From contig OX388305.1 in the NCBI GenBank assembly GCA_947579605.1, positions 22,395,542-22,459,541 of the forward strand: DNA of 64,000 nt, written 5' to 3'. Each line of letters opens with the position of its first letter. Within the stretch, counting starts at the first letter, position 1. Of this stretch, positions 48,780-60,489 are shown piece by piece. The notes beneath the pieces are model-generated. The model saw nothing but the letters and a program-made list of their open reading frames with translations, ran no database searches and was not told the DNA's origin. The stretch is from Athripsodes cinereus. Its lineage: Eukaryota; Arthropoda; Insecta; Trichoptera; Leptoceridae. The position numbers and the translations under genes are program-made.

Positions 48780-48905
48780 ACAATGTACTCCCCTTTCACG
48801 ACACGTTGTAAATTCCCCGTTAAAACTCCCATTTCACGACATGAAACCTAGGGTTATATTTAGGTTTTTAACAAAACCCAGATGCCCGAATCATTATTTT
48901 TTTTA
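48780..48905 (+). mobile_element. tRNA-SINE (family C) body relic
   Basis: Contains TCCCATTTCACGACA, GGGTTATATTTAGGTTTTTA and AACAAAACCCAGAT..CC, matching the body of 30981-31175 in plus orientation, then an A/T-rich end. An extra partial duplicate of the CCCCTTTCACGACAC block precedes it. Confidence 0.5.
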
Positions 48906-50770
48906 TATTTAAAGATCCCTGATTTGATTAGCGATGGGATTATGGAATGCAGACTAGTTGAATAGATCTTGAATTAATGAAAACTTTTGTAAGAACTTTC
49001 GTGAATCTCTATAAGGCCTGCACGAAAGCTAAAATATATCACATTCAAACAAAAAAAGTGTTAACTCGTAAAGTCTCTCTTGTTATATAAAAGTTTAATA
49101 AGTGGCGCTACTGTTTAAAGTAAATGTAAGGAAGACAGGAGACGTTATTATTATATTGTAGTAGATGATAAGACATGAGGACAACTTCTTAAAATGGAAT
49201 GATAATAGTGGTAATTAACATATGATTGGTATATATAATTATCCGGTGAAAAATATATTCACACCAAACTACATATCAGGTATACCTCTCTCAACACAAT
49301 ATTATACGCTTTTGCAACAGGTTTTGCGATTTGATTACTATTACGTTTTACTTTGCTTCTACTTTGAGCGATTTTCTTCACACAATATTTTTCGGAGATA
49401 AAGTGTGAGACGTTTGAGACAGGAAAGTAGATTAATGTATGAAGCATAATCATTTTCGTTTTTGTTCTAAGAGATCTCAATGAAAGCGATAGAGAGAAGT
49501 TGGCGCTTCAAGTTATTAGTTTTTACTCTTACATCAACTTGTTTACCAAAATGTTAAATTGATAATAACAAAATTAAATTACCCATGATTATTTACAATA
49601 GATACATAATAATTACAAGACTGCATTACGAAAAATCACGCAAATTCAATATTTTTGAGGATTCTAGATTCATCTGAAATAATTAGCTAAATAATAAGCT
49701 ACAATTAGCTAGAAGGAAGCTTAAATGTATTATTTGATCTAAGGATAAAGTTCTTTATCATTCATTAAAAACATTAGGCGTTTATGGTATGTGTGGTAGC
49801 TAGCGGTTTTAGCCTTAGTTCTTTATCAACAAGCAGTTAATCGCACTTTCTGTTTTCGTGAAAAATATTGCAAACCACATTTTATTGTCTCACATTGTAG
49901 GCATTTCTAGAAGTGCGGACGCAATTTTACCTACCTATAGGTCCCTATAATCAACCTGTATTATTAATATTATTATTATTTGGATGATTTGTAAAGCGCC
50001 GTTTTGTGAAAAAAAATCCACCTCAAGGGCGCTCTTTAGTAACTAAGGTTGTGCTTGAATTATTCCGTGAGATTTCTTGAATTTGTACCTTCAACTTTCG
50101 CCAATATTTCATTGCTGGAATTAAAAACGACATGTGCTAACTGAAAATAAATTAGTAATTAGAAAAGTCATATATCCTCTCCTTAGGGTACCTATATACA
50201 ATCTGATTATTTATTAAAATGTGTCATTTACATGTAGTTTAAGATAGGTACTTACACAGATAAGTGTATCATTTCAATAATGGGTACAATTTATTTATAG
50301 AAGTAATTTGCAAACATATAGTAATACCTTAAACGGATTAACGATTGCAAACTTAACAAACAACTGTAGCAAATATAAACATTAGTAATTTATAATTATT
50401 CGGGACAACATTGAATACTTATATTTGTGTACAAATGATTAGTACAAAGTACCAAAGGCAGTTAACAACAAAAATATCTTCGATGAAGTGATAACATCGC
50501 CATTGCAATCAATAAATAAAAATGATTGTATTACATTTGATTTCATATAATTGCAATTGTAGCTACAAACCTAGTTCACTTTTATCTTCATTTTTTCTTA
50601 ATTGACATTTTAAACGACAATAATAATTTATACACCATAGATAGGGAAAGTTACCTTTGGAATGTTATTATTGAAGGTAGATAATTAAATTATATCATTG
50701 GTTTTAATGGGCATCTTCGTTCTAGATATGTGACAATGTGGAGTTTATAGAATGTGTGGTAGATACATAC

Positions 50771-50929
50771 CTGTATAGTGTCGAAGGTACACTGCCTTGT
50801 AGTACTAGACTCACGTGGTTCCTGTGTTGACGTCGGCGACAAGCGCGACAAGTTCTCCGACGGCAAGCGCACAACCCTTTGACAAAGAGGTCACATGACA
50901 AGGTTGGTACGATCCTATTTTCACGGCGC
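50771..50929 (-). other. Wnt6: Probable untranslated first exon of Wnt6
   Basis: A GC-elevated segment on the minus strand that ends ...CACTATACAG followed by GTATGT, a good splice donor at 50770. It lies just downstream of the TATA box at 50951-50959. It contains no convincing ATG-initiated frame, so it would be 5' untranslated sequence joined to the acceptor before 45752. The right edge (transcription start) is an estimate. Alternatives are an unrelated noncoding transcript or chance. Confidence 0.45.
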
Positions 50930-50950
50930 TTCTTCTTATGGGCAGATTCT

Positions 50951-50959
50951 CCTTTTATA
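50951..50959 (-). promoter_or_regulatory. Wnt6: TATA box of probable Wnt6 promoter
   Basis: On the minus strand this reads TATAAAAGG, a strong TATA match, about 20-30 bases upstream of a GC-richer stretch ending in a splice donor (50770). A start of transcription near 50929 is inferred from usual TATA spacing. Upstream (51005-51115) the DNA turns GC-rich and CpG-rich within otherwise AT-rich surroundings, as promoters in such genomes do. The link to Wnt6 rests on strand, distance and a compatible acceptor at 45752/45753; no transcript evidence is available. Confidence 0.5.
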
Positions 50960-51004
50960 CGACAAATGCACTGGGTTTATTAATTATATTATATTGGCAA
51001 TGGG

Positions 51005-51115
51005 TATATAGAGCGCAGACACAACACGGCGGGCAATACGTTGTACGAGCGGGCGCGAACTGATCTCCTGACGAACCGTCGTGGTGTATTCGTCCCCCGC
51101 TGCCCGCCCACTAGC
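51005..51115. promoter_or_regulatory. GC-rich island upstream of probable Wnt6 promoter
   Basis: A locally GC- and CpG-rich stretch (GGCGGGCAATACG, GAGCGGGCGCGAAC, CCCCCGCTGCCCGCC) in AT-rich DNA, about 50-160 bp upstream of the TATA box. Likely promoter-proximal regulatory sequence; the frame through it (50989-51174) is not convincing as a gene. Confidence 0.4.
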
Positions 51116-51649
51116 ATTTTAATCGTAATAACATTTTCATCCTGCAAAATGTACATTTTTAAATTTTCTCTCATATTATGGGAAATATGTTAACATGATT
51201 TATTTTCGTACAAAAGTCAACAGTTTGTAAGAAACAGCTTTGGTGTCTATTTAATTTGAGAAGGAAGTTTTTTATATCTAATCTCATAGCAGAAACACTA
51301 AAGCTTTTCCAAATATTGCAGTTCATTCTATTATATTGCGAAAGCATAAATATATGTTTTTACAGGAACTGTATCCCTCAGTATTATGTGTCAACAGATT
51401 TATAATTATATCCCACAAAGCACGAGCTCTGCTCATATTTGAGGGAATGAATTGTTTTGCTTACTGTATAATTATAAGTAAATGAATGTAAATTGTATAA
51501 TTATCAATTTATACAATACAAAATATTAAAAAAAAAATAATACATTAATAGCTTCGGTACATCATATCATTAACTTTTTAGATACATTCAATAGTCACAG
51601 CACCGTAATGAAACATCCTTAACTGAATAGAGTTTCAAAAATAATTATT
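51116..51649. other. No recognisable feature
   Basis: AT-rich DNA upstream of the Wnt6 promoter. Confidence 0.4.
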
Positions 51650-51800
51650 TATACTATACCTACTTTCATCACGGCATATCCCGAAAGTGGGATAACTAGC
51701 AGTTTAGTTGTATATAATAGACTGTACTAACAAAAAATTAGGACATTCAGGATGAGTTGTAAGCCTCATTGTTGAATTTAAGATATAGTTTTTTGGATTG
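51650..51800 (-). mobile_element. SINE-A copy, 3' part
   Basis: Minus strand ends GATATGCCGTGATGAAAGTAGG, TATAGTATAA; upstream CATTCAGGATGAGT and the GCCTCATTG block match other copies. Confidence 0.55.
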
Positions 51801-51865
51801 CTGTAAATAAAGATCAAAAACCTGAAGATCATATTTAATTTTGATAACATAGAAGATACTTATAA

Positions 51866-51952
51866 TAATTGAATCGATTGTTTCGAAAACAACCAAAGTG
51901 TCATAGAACTTGTATCATAATTTGGTTGTTTTCGAAATAATCGATTCAATTA
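51866..51952. repeat. Foldback element (32-bp arms)
   Basis: TAATTGAATCGATT, one variable base, TTTCGAAAACAACCAAA and its inverse, around a spacer of about 23 bases. One arm mismatch. Likely a small MITE. Confidence 0.6.
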
Positions 51953-52959
51953 GGGATAACTGTTAAATATAACGTATACCTACTGACAACCCCACTTATG
52001 AAAAATACTATGATGGTTTAAGTAGAAAAGTTGGTAGCTGTTTTACAACAAAATGACGTGCAAAAAACTGTTGTTGTTCTATTCTAATTTTTTGTATCGA
52101 AAATATGTGTAAAAAGATGTAAAATATCAGTACAAATGCTTGATAGTAAGTAAAACACCAAAAGAAAAGCCTATGTGCAACAATAAACCTTATTCTACGG
52201 AAGAAAGAAACAAATATAAAATAAGGCAGACAGAATTGAGAAGGAAAAAATAATCTGGCTAATATAATATCTATTTTAATTTCATATATAGATTTAGCCA
52301 GTGCTAAAAAAGTATTACAGAACATTTTCTTATTGCATGAGTTAACCATATATAAGTACCTATCTAGATCTACCTGTAGTATTTACAAGTAGGTAATATC
52401 GCACACACTCGTATTACATATAAGATATATTATTTATTGTACAATAATTTGTATGAAGATTCCCACGACTAAGAGATTGCATTTAAAAACAACTTGAATA
52501 TTTGGTGAGCAAAGAAAGACCAACGAGGCGGAATATTTATTTATATACTCGCTACAAGCTCGGCTTCGCTCAGAATATAATCATAATTTGGTGATTCAAA
52601 ACTTTGAAATATATTTAATTTACAATTTTTTGGCAAATATAACTTGCTATTACAAAGAATTTTCTGCGTCGCTGGAGCAATCTGATTTCGAATAGATTAT
52701 TGATCTTCTACATGCGGAAGGAAAAGGTGAAGGTACCTATTACAAAAAATGTGAATATTTTTTTTTATCAAGTTTAAATAAACGGCATAAAAATATAAAT
52801 GGAAAATGACGAGGATTCCAACCAGCAGTGAATGGCACGGGCTCATGAGAAGAACATACATACATAGTATTTCTTTAGCCAGAAACATGCTCAACAGACG
52901 AGAATTTGAATGGAGAGCATTATCTATAACTTATTACCTCCCTGTTATTTTACTAATAA
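51953..52959. other. No recognisable feature
   Basis: AT-rich; frames at 52008-52349 and 52697-52894 are chance. Confidence 0.4.
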
Positions 52960-53150
52960 ATGGGGTTTTCCGGGTACTTTGGGGCGGTAAGCCGGCCTGG
53001 ACTTGCAGCGGATTCAGAGACTAACCAATTACGCCTGTAATAGGGTGCATCTTTGTTTCTTAATTTGTTTCTGTTGTTTTGCTATAATGTATTTGATGTG
53101 CTGGTTGGTGTATGTTTGTTCTTGTAAATAAATAAATAAATAAACAATAA
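52960..53150 (+). mobile_element. Retroelement 3' end with (AAAT)n tail
   Basis: A GC-richer block (GGGTACTTTGGGGCGGTAAG, CCTGGACTTGCAGCGG) is followed by TTGTTCTTGTAAATAAATAA and further AAAT units, ending near 53150. The simple tail is typical of LINE or SINE 3' ends; the family is unknown. Confidence 0.45.
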
Positions 53151-54141
53151 ACAAACATAATTGTTTTTTTTTCACTTATTCAAAGAAGCACAAAACAGAT
53201 GACAACTATATAAAAAATATGAGGGTAGATACATTCATAATTCAACTGTCATCCAAACCATGCGCCACAGATAATGTAAAACATGAACATTGGTTAGATT
53301 GCGGTCGTCTTGAAATATCCATCCACAGTTGCACTTGCTCATCATATTCATCACGAGAATAAAATAAGGAAAATATTTATATATATTAGGTATACAGTAA
53401 AAAACATATCACGAAAAGGAAGGAGGAAGGAATAATTAAGGGAAAATTCACCGCGCGTTCTGCCAATCAGCTAATAGAAAATAGTTCGTCTTTAACGTGT
53501 TTTTTGTACTTATGAACGCACAAAAATATTTATTATATAATTAATAATACTAATACTCGTGTTTTAAGATTATTTATTTATATATTATTCATTCATCTTT
53601 CCGATGCTAACATCAAACAATACAATATGAAGAACAAATATTATGTCTACCCACTTAGGTATTATAATATAGATATAATATGATATGACAAGGATATGTA
53701 CATACCATAGTATTCAATTATAGAAAAAAGCGTTAAACCGTAGGACTAGAAATAATTTTGAAATAAGTTAGTAGGTACATTTTATATAAATAGGTGAAAC
53801 TTACAAAACATGGAGTTTTAATATTAAAGTTATGTATTTACACATAGGTATGGGGTTTTGATCCATATTGATGTTCACAGATAAAATTTGTAATGATTAT
53901 TGAAATAATAATTAATTTAATTACCACGAGTTATTTATTATTTATTTGTAAGCACGCAAGATAAAGTTTCTATGTGAAAAGTTTACATGGAATTGAGGGT
54001 GATTATTTGATATTGGCACCTTTTCACAGAACTTAGGTCGTCTTAAGGGCGCCAATATACAGTGAAGTCTTCAATATTTTCCTATTCTCTATAGATGCGT
54101 GTTTTTTGTATTCAACATTTTATTGTGTTTTTCGTCACACC

Positions 54142-54142
<1 letters not shown>
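53151..54142. other. No recognisable feature
   Basis: AT-rich intergenic DNA; nothing supported. Confidence 0.4.

Positions 54143-54221
<79 letters not shown>
54143..54221. repeat. (TC)n microsatellite, about 39 units
   Basis: Uninterrupted TC dinucleotides. The open frame with a poly-(RE) stretch on the minus strand (54089-54355) is only this repeat translated. Confidence 0.98.
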
Positions 54222-54225
<4 letters not shown>

Positions 54226-54639
54226 GAATATCTTGAAAGTACAATGACAACACCATAACATATAACATAATTAAATTATATCTATAATTCAGTTGGTATA
54301 ATATTTTACATATTTTATTAAAATAATAATTATAATATAATTTCAGTAAAGCCATATCTTACAGGTCAGATACATGTTTGATAATATTTGAACTAAAAGC
54401 TTATTTATATAATACAGGTACATAATAATATTGTGTGTAAACAAACATACCTACATACTACATGCATTGAGAAATACCTGATTACCTGTTGATCCATCTG
54501 GCACAATGTCCATCAGTTGTACTCCAAATACAATGGATGAGATATTGTATGCACAGTGCTTACAATAACATCACAATCTCTATAATAGAACTGTTATAAC
54601 GAAATTTATTAGACAGATAAAAACTCACTTACTTCCGTA

Positions 54640-54712
54640 CTCCAAGCTTTTCTATCTTGAGCAATGGACTGCCAGTCGTCTTTAACATTGAGCTCCTCTA
54701 GATCAAAATTGC
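54640..54712 (-). pseudogene. LINE C-terminal relic, short
   Basis: The minus strand reads DLEELNVKDDWQSIAQDRKAW, then STEVS, matching the A.DR..W...V pattern at the end of many non-LTR retrotransposon ORFs. Only about 24 codons remain. Confidence 0.5.
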
Positions 54713-55579
54713 TTGTTTAAATTAATTATTCAATAATATTTTTAATGAAGAAATATACATAAATCTGTTTTCAACCAATAAATCTGATTGTTTGAATTGC
54801 AATACCTGCATAACTGCTGCTTCTCGTGTGTAAAATAATCACTGTATTGAAACTTTTCCCATAAACATATTCGTTATAAAATGCTTTGACCAACATGATT
54901 TACCAGCTCTCGAAATGGAACCAGCGAGACCACTCCACTTTCAAGTGGTCGCGGTCCTCGCGTACAAGGGAACCCTTTTAACACGGCCACTCAACGATGA
55001 CACTAATAACACTACTCCACGCCGAGATACCATTGTGTCGCCAGCATCACAATCAACACTGACACTCTTCATCATTGACAGATATTATGACAGGTCTACA
55101 TTCGTCAATGAAATCAATTCAGCCTAATAATAATATTATTAGATCAAGAAGGTGCCTACCTAAATAACAACTATCATTGTACTTGTTATTTATTTATTTA
55201 TTTTATATTTAGAATACAGCGGGAGCTAAATTTTATATCAAAATAATAATCAAATTCATATTTTTTTTTTAATTGCATTATAATTGTTTATTACACAAAA
55301 CATTTCTCCATTGGTGTTTTAGATTAGCATTAGGTAATAATAAAAACTTGAATGTCACAACACATTTGTAAAAGAAGGGATACATATTACATTCCACAAG
55401 TTGAAGTTTTAAACTACATTTTTCCTCTACGAAACTTTAAAAAAGTAGGTACACTTGGTGACCAATTTAACTTCAATTTTCTTTTTATTATAAATAACAA
55501 AAACAGCACAATGACAAGTAACTGAGTTTGGATTAGCAAAATATCATGATGGATGTAGTGAAATAAGTAACTCTTGGTG
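54713..55579. other. Mostly featureless, one GC-richer block
   Basis: 54905-55080 is less AT-rich than its surroundings and has an open plus-strand frame of 70 codons (54915-55127) that I do not recognise. It could be regulatory DNA or an old repeat. Confidence 0.3.
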
Positions 55580-55755
55580 CAAAATCACTTTACTGGGGTT
55601 TTTTATGACAAGTTTTGGAATAAACCAGAATACGACGTCACAGTAAGTAATACGCTTGTGTCGTGAAGGTGGAGTAAGTCACAACAGATGGAACCCAACA
55701 CGGTTCTCCTTTTCAAAAATACGAGACTCTACCATCAGGCTACCCACCACCTCAA
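55580..55755 (-). mobile_element. tRNA-SINE (family C), old copy
   Basis: Minus strand: GGTGGGTAGCCTGATGGTAG then AGTCTCG (A-box region and D arm), a degenerate B box (GTTGGGTTCCATC), then CACCTTCACGACACAAGC as in 30981-31175. Poly-A is not preserved. Confidence 0.6.
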
Positions 55756-56261
55756 TTGCTACCCTGTTTGCCTAAAAGAAGTGTTGATCGGTAAAAAGAA
55801 GATTAATCACTTTTCTTTACTTTGAGGGTGATAAATGTTTTTTTACGATACTAATACAGCTTTCACTTGAAGAGGATCCTGGGCATAAATAGGCGTAGTT
55901 TACGTCAAAAACTCACGAATTTCATCTCAGTAATTTACAAAAATAGTGAAATACTTAATAATTGTTGGATATGAAACAAAAAATGTGTGAGAAAATATAA
56001 TTTTTAAATTCGCAAATCATCCGGTAACTGTTTAAATATTATATCACAGTAAGTCCTTCGGTTTACGAGTGAGTGTATTCAGTTTATGGAGAATAAACAT
56101 ATACGGTACTGTGAAGTGAATAAAAGTTTTATAATTTATTTAATATTCATTATCGAGAACATTTGCGATGCCAAAATAATGATTTTTATACTAAATTTCG
56201 AATCGGGTAACAAAAAGTACCACAACGCTACAAACAAAAAATAAAAAAAATACAATACTAT
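55756..56261. other. No recognisable feature
   Basis: AT-rich intergenic DNA. Confidence 0.4.
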
Positions 56262-56376
56262 ACTATACCCTCACGCCGTGTCCCAAATGGGGTAGGCAGA
56301 GAGAACGGAACGCCAAACAGATCTATCTTTACACACTTCCTTCGCTTCCTCCACATTCATACAGTTTCTCATCCAA
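56262..56376 (-). pseudogene. LINE-B C-terminal relic with tail
   Basis: Inverse of 21455-21575: the minus strand has GAGAAACTGTATGAATGTGG, GTGTAAAGATAGATCTGTTTGG, CTCTGCCTACCCCA, ACACGGCGTGAGGGTATAG. The 5' truncation is right after the RNC block. Confidence 0.75.
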
Positions 56377-57205
56377 AAAAAATATAAATTAAAAATTTGG
56401 TGATATACATATACATGATAGGGGACAAAATTTCAGCCAAAACAGACAATGTGACTGCGCATGCACGCTGGAACAAACAAGTTAATCAGGACTATGCAAT
56501 CATAACCCGCAGCAACCTCACTAGGCGAGTGCCTGTATCGAGGCAGAATATGGAAATAAAATGTGAAAAACCATTTATGAAGAACGAACGTGCCTTAAAC
56601 ACTTCTGTACCACCACAAGTTAATGTTAGGATCTACAATTTTTCAATTAAGTACACAATACATGTCAAGTTTGGAACTTCGAGTTTTCATCATATTGTGA
56701 AAAATGAAACCCCACGTAAAGACATGTAAATAGAATATATCTAACATATTCCGCGAAATATTTAGCAATCAAGGTTATACCTTTATCAAAGTTTCACTGT
56801 ACAACGATTTAGTCAACAACTTATACTACTGCATGATGAAGTATAATGATCCCTGATCGATAATGATAAAGATCATTATACATAGAGAGATCACTCAGAC
56901 ATTGCAATGATGAGAGATCCTTGAAAGATGGATCTAGATTATTCGCAGATGATAACATCATTACTGATTGATTCAAGTGGATGATGAATCAATAATAAAA
57001 CGTAAATGATAAAATATTATTTATTTACTTCGTTGTGGAGTCCCCGGATAAAATTATCCCTAATTTTTTTTATAAGTTTTCTAATGCCTCTAAGCAGGAA
57101 TACTTAAAAAGTCACGTAGAAGACATCGATATAATATTAAAAGTACACATCTAATATATCTTATAATAAATGCTTTTAATAGTTCTGTAAAAGCTACTTT
57201 CCCTC
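56377..57205. other. No recognisable gene
   Basis: A frame at 56397-56729 (110 codons) is somewhat less AT-rich but shows no motif that I know. GATC-rich simple sequence at 56850-56995. Confidence 0.35.
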
Positions 57206-57466
57206 ATTTGCCGTGTACAGACAGCTAGATGCGAACGTCAATCATCAAGCATCAAGCAAAAATATTAAATCTTTCGGCGACAATTCGGAGCATTCTCCGA
57301 AGAAATATTCTAATGAATGCCTTCGTTACCATTCCATGAGACGTAAAGAAGGCATTTATTCGAGTATTTCTTCGGAGAATGCTCCGAATTGTCGCCGAAA
57401 GATTTAATATTTTTGCTTGATGCTTGATGATTGACGTTCGCATCCAGCTGTCTGTACGCGGCAAAT
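57206..57466. mobile_element. Long foldback MITE (261 bp)
   Basis: Ends ATTTGCCG, one variable base, GTACAGACAGCT; the inverted arms are about 120 bp each (57206-57326 and 57344-57466) with few mismatches and a short central loop. Overlapping frames on both strands (57213-57407 and 57252-57464) are mirror images of each other and not genes. Flanks CCCTC and TACAT give no clear target repeat. Confidence 0.8.
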
Positions 57467-57529
57467 TACATGTATTCTATGCACATTATTCCTCCCTCAT
57501 CCGTATTCCTTACTCACCTACGACTATCT

Positions 57530-57790
57530 ACTATACTATGCCATCACGGCATATTTCACAAGTGGGATAGCCAGCAGACCAACTGCATTTAATAAATATA
57601 CAAACTGTCCTCTCCGTAACACTATAAAAACAAAACATTCAGGACAAGTGGCAAACGTCATCGCTTAATTTTTTGATGTAAATTGTCTTAATTTTTTTGA
57701 ACACCCGTCTTTTACAGAACACTCGAAACCTTACGAACCTTAAGGAGAAGAGTGGAAAATCAATTTTTTGCCGGGTGCTCCACGGAATTC
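57530..57790 (-). mobile_element. SINE-A, near full length
   Basis: Complete counterpart of 32030-32290: minus strand begins CCGTGGAGCACCCGGC, has TTTCGAGTGTTCTGTAAAAG, GGAGAGGACAG and GGTCTGCTGGCTATCCCAC, and ends GCCGTGATGGCATAGTATAG. An internal duplication (GAAACCTTACGAACCTTA) distinguishes it. Confidence 0.7.
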
Positions 57791-58693
57791 CTCAGTTTCC
57801 TCACTCATCACACAACATTTTACCAACGTTAACTGTAGATACTTTCATCCTTCTTTAATCACGTCTATGTTTCGCTTACAAACGTTCTGTTGCTCTCTAG
57901 AAAATATCACCATAAAACATTTGGCATGTTCGATTCAACGATTTGATAGTTGTTGACATGCATGCTCGTTAATTCTCTGGTTTCCCAATTGTAGAAAGTG
58001 CCTATACCACGTATGTAGATAGAAAGAAAGACATGTCAAGTCTGAATAATAATTTCATATATCTTGAAAAGCTAAGTAGTACCTAGTGATTACCTCATTG
58101 AAGAGAAATATTATATTACATCTCTCGCTCTACATACCAATGAAGTTACTATGCAAATCTTTGTAGTAAGTTTCTAGTTTATTTGTTGAAAATGTATAAT
58201 TTTAACATGATTTGTTTATTGTTATTTAAAATTCTTGACATGTTCAGTGCTCTGGATTTCGTTTCGCAAAAAAACTATGTCATGTTTGTACATGAAAATA
58301 TATGTGTGTGTGTGTGTGTACCTCAAACTTTCATCACTCCATACAGAACATAGCATTTAACCATAGACAAATTAATATAAGCTAGGAACTCAAAAGAAAA
58401 ATTGATAGTGAGTCCAATGGAATCGTAGGTACAAAAACAGTTTCATATCTATCAATCCAATCAAAATTAGCAATTGTTGAGTTTGAAGAACATTTAGTAT
58501 AGGTATATTATGTAGGAGAAGTCTCTAAGTCTCTTTAAATGGTAAAGAGAATATTGAGGTGTTCCAAAAACTCTCGCACTCTCTCTGTGTGTGTTCATAT
58601 TTTCGGGAAAAGTCTTTCTTAACCCAGTATATTGTTCGCTCTTTTTGTTCCCATCAGGAACGTTAAAGCAATTTGATTATGATGACCTTCTAT
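57791..58693. other. No recognisable feature
   Basis: AT-rich intergenic DNA with a short (GT)n at 58304-58319. Confidence 0.4.
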
Positions 58694-59130
58694 ATGAGGG
58701 TTGTTTGATCAGTTTCTTGCCTTCTATAAAACAATCTTTGAAACAATTTAAAATTTATTTCCCGGTCTAATCTTCAAATCGATACATTTGATCCAAGGTT
58801 TCTCTAATCCTTTCTAATTATGGGATTATAGCTCACAGACAATATCAGTTGAGAATTCTGGAGGAGACGTACGTAAGGTACAGACGAAGTAGTTGTCAGA
58901 ATGACATTAAATTTCTATGATCGTATCGAGGGCATTTTTTTGACGATGAATTATTATTATTTTCTACAGTCACCAGTGGGGCTACTTGTATATTTTAGCT
59001 ACGAAAATTGACACGTTCTCGCAACGTCGTCCACGTTTGAACGAAAACAAAACGAAAACGTAACGCTTAAATGTGTTTTGACTAGGCCTACTGAAGTCAA
59101 TGAGACTAGATAGTTTTCAAATAACCCTCT
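58694..59130. mobile_element. Mariner-like MITE (437 bp) with TA target sites
   Basis: Left end TGAGGGTTGTTTGATCAGT, right end the inverse of AGAGGGTTATTTGAAAACT, each preceded or followed by TA (58692-58693 and 59131-59132). Interior without open frames. The GGGTT.TTTGA ends and TA sites suit a Tc1/mariner derivative, but no transposase remains. Confidence 0.6.
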
Positions 59131-59894
59131 TACATAAAACAGAAGCATGATAAGCTAATATAAACTCATTTTTAGTTCACATACAATATATTGAGGTATT
59201 GTACCCATGTATTAAAATAATGGTGTCCCATACATACAGCCTCAACAGTATACAATGCATGAAATCGCTAATAAGTACCTTATAATAACCAATTTATTGA
59301 GCAACCTGAAGCTAAACACGACCAATATTTTTCACATATTTCTCTGATATTCCTTCAAAAACTTAACATGTTGGTTGGGCGTTTATTAATAAAAATGTTT
59401 AATCACAATCTGTGGATAATGATAAACACTAAACGTAGTTTGTAATTCGGGCACAAAAGGAGCGGAGTTAATGTTTTTATTATTAGTCATGGAATAATAG
59501 TTATCCCCGTATAAATATTTTAGTCCGTTCGTATTATAAATATCTTTAATTATCAATTTAAATTTTAAAACACATAACAAATGACAACTTTAATATGTAC
59601 ATTTTAAAGATATAAAAAAGTGGGAAACATTTTACTAGCTCCCATCCAAAAAACGTGCATCTTAATCAATTCAATTCAATGGAGAATAGAATCCAACCAT
59701 GCTAATGAAATGTAGCCCACTATAGATATGTATTATGTATTGAGTTTCCTCTATAGAAACATTTCTAAGATAATTTATCACAAGAAACCAATGGCCTTCA
59801 TGCAAACTTGCATCCATTCATCGTATTGCTAAGACGATGACGGATAAATCGATTTTTGGCGCCGTTTCCCTGTACTTAGTTAGCGCCGGTTAGT
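59131..59894. other. No recognisable feature
   Basis: AT-rich intergenic DNA. Confidence 0.4.
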
Positions 59895-60010
59895 TTTCTT
59901 CTTTTCTTTCTCAAACTATTTGGATCCATCTTAGGACATAGGCCTCCTCCATGATTTTTTACACTTTTCTTTTGAGGGCTTGATGCATCCATTTTATCCA
60001 CCCCCAATGA
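59895..60010 (-). pseudogene. LINE 3' relic (HGGGLCP-type end)
   Basis: The minus strand contains AATCATGGAGGAGGCCTATG and CCTAAGATGGATCCAAA, a sequence that ends many insect LINE ORFs (HGGGLCP...MD). Very short, broken. Confidence 0.45.
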
Positions 60011-60489
60011 AATAGTAGCCATATTTTCTAAAAGCAAATAGCAATACTGATAATATTAAAACATTACGTAACGTAACGTAAAATTATCCAACGTAAAACA
60101 ATTTCAATACATTTTCAGTATTTTTAACAATAAAGAATTCTATTACATTAATATTAATTTTTTGACTGTGATATTAACATGAAGAGATTTTCCGGTAGTT
60201 TTCTTTCATATAAACCATTTACGATCATAACAAAAAAAGTCGTTGATGGTGGATAAAACTTTTGAATTTTCGATATGGCAACACGTGAGAGCGGAACTGT
60301 CATACAAAAATACAATCCAAATATCCTACTTTTCCGTTGAATTTTCCAAAAATTTCTCTCATGCAAACCGTCTCCTGATAATTTTGAACACAACAAATAA
60401 AGAACCAGCCAATTCGGTTCAGCCGTTCTTCAGTTATGGGGGAATATACATGGTCAACTCATTTTTATTTATATCTTATATATCTCTGA
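60011..60489. other. No recognisable feature
   Basis: AT-rich; a short (ACGTA)n stretch at 60064-60080. Overlapping frames at 60154-60396 and 60243-60548 lack support. Confidence 0.35.

Larger units (their letters stand above)
45753..50770 (-). other. Wnt6: Probable first intron of Wnt6 (5' UTR intron)
   Basis: About 5.0 kb between the untranslated exon donor (GTATGT) and the acceptor (TTTCAG) before the start-codon exon. It holds a hairpin element at 47672-47742, a SINE relic at 48780-48905 and otherwise AT-rich unique sequence. The open frames at 46185-46499, 48028-48264 and 49259-49480 match nothing I recognise and have neither codon bias nor splice context. Confidence 0.4.

Noticed and set aside
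54089..54355. Open frame with a long Arg-Glu repeat
   Set aside because: It is the TC microsatellite read in one frame; flanks have no coding signs.
57213..57464. Two overlapping frames on opposite strands as genes
   Set aside because: They are the two faces of a palindromic foldback element.
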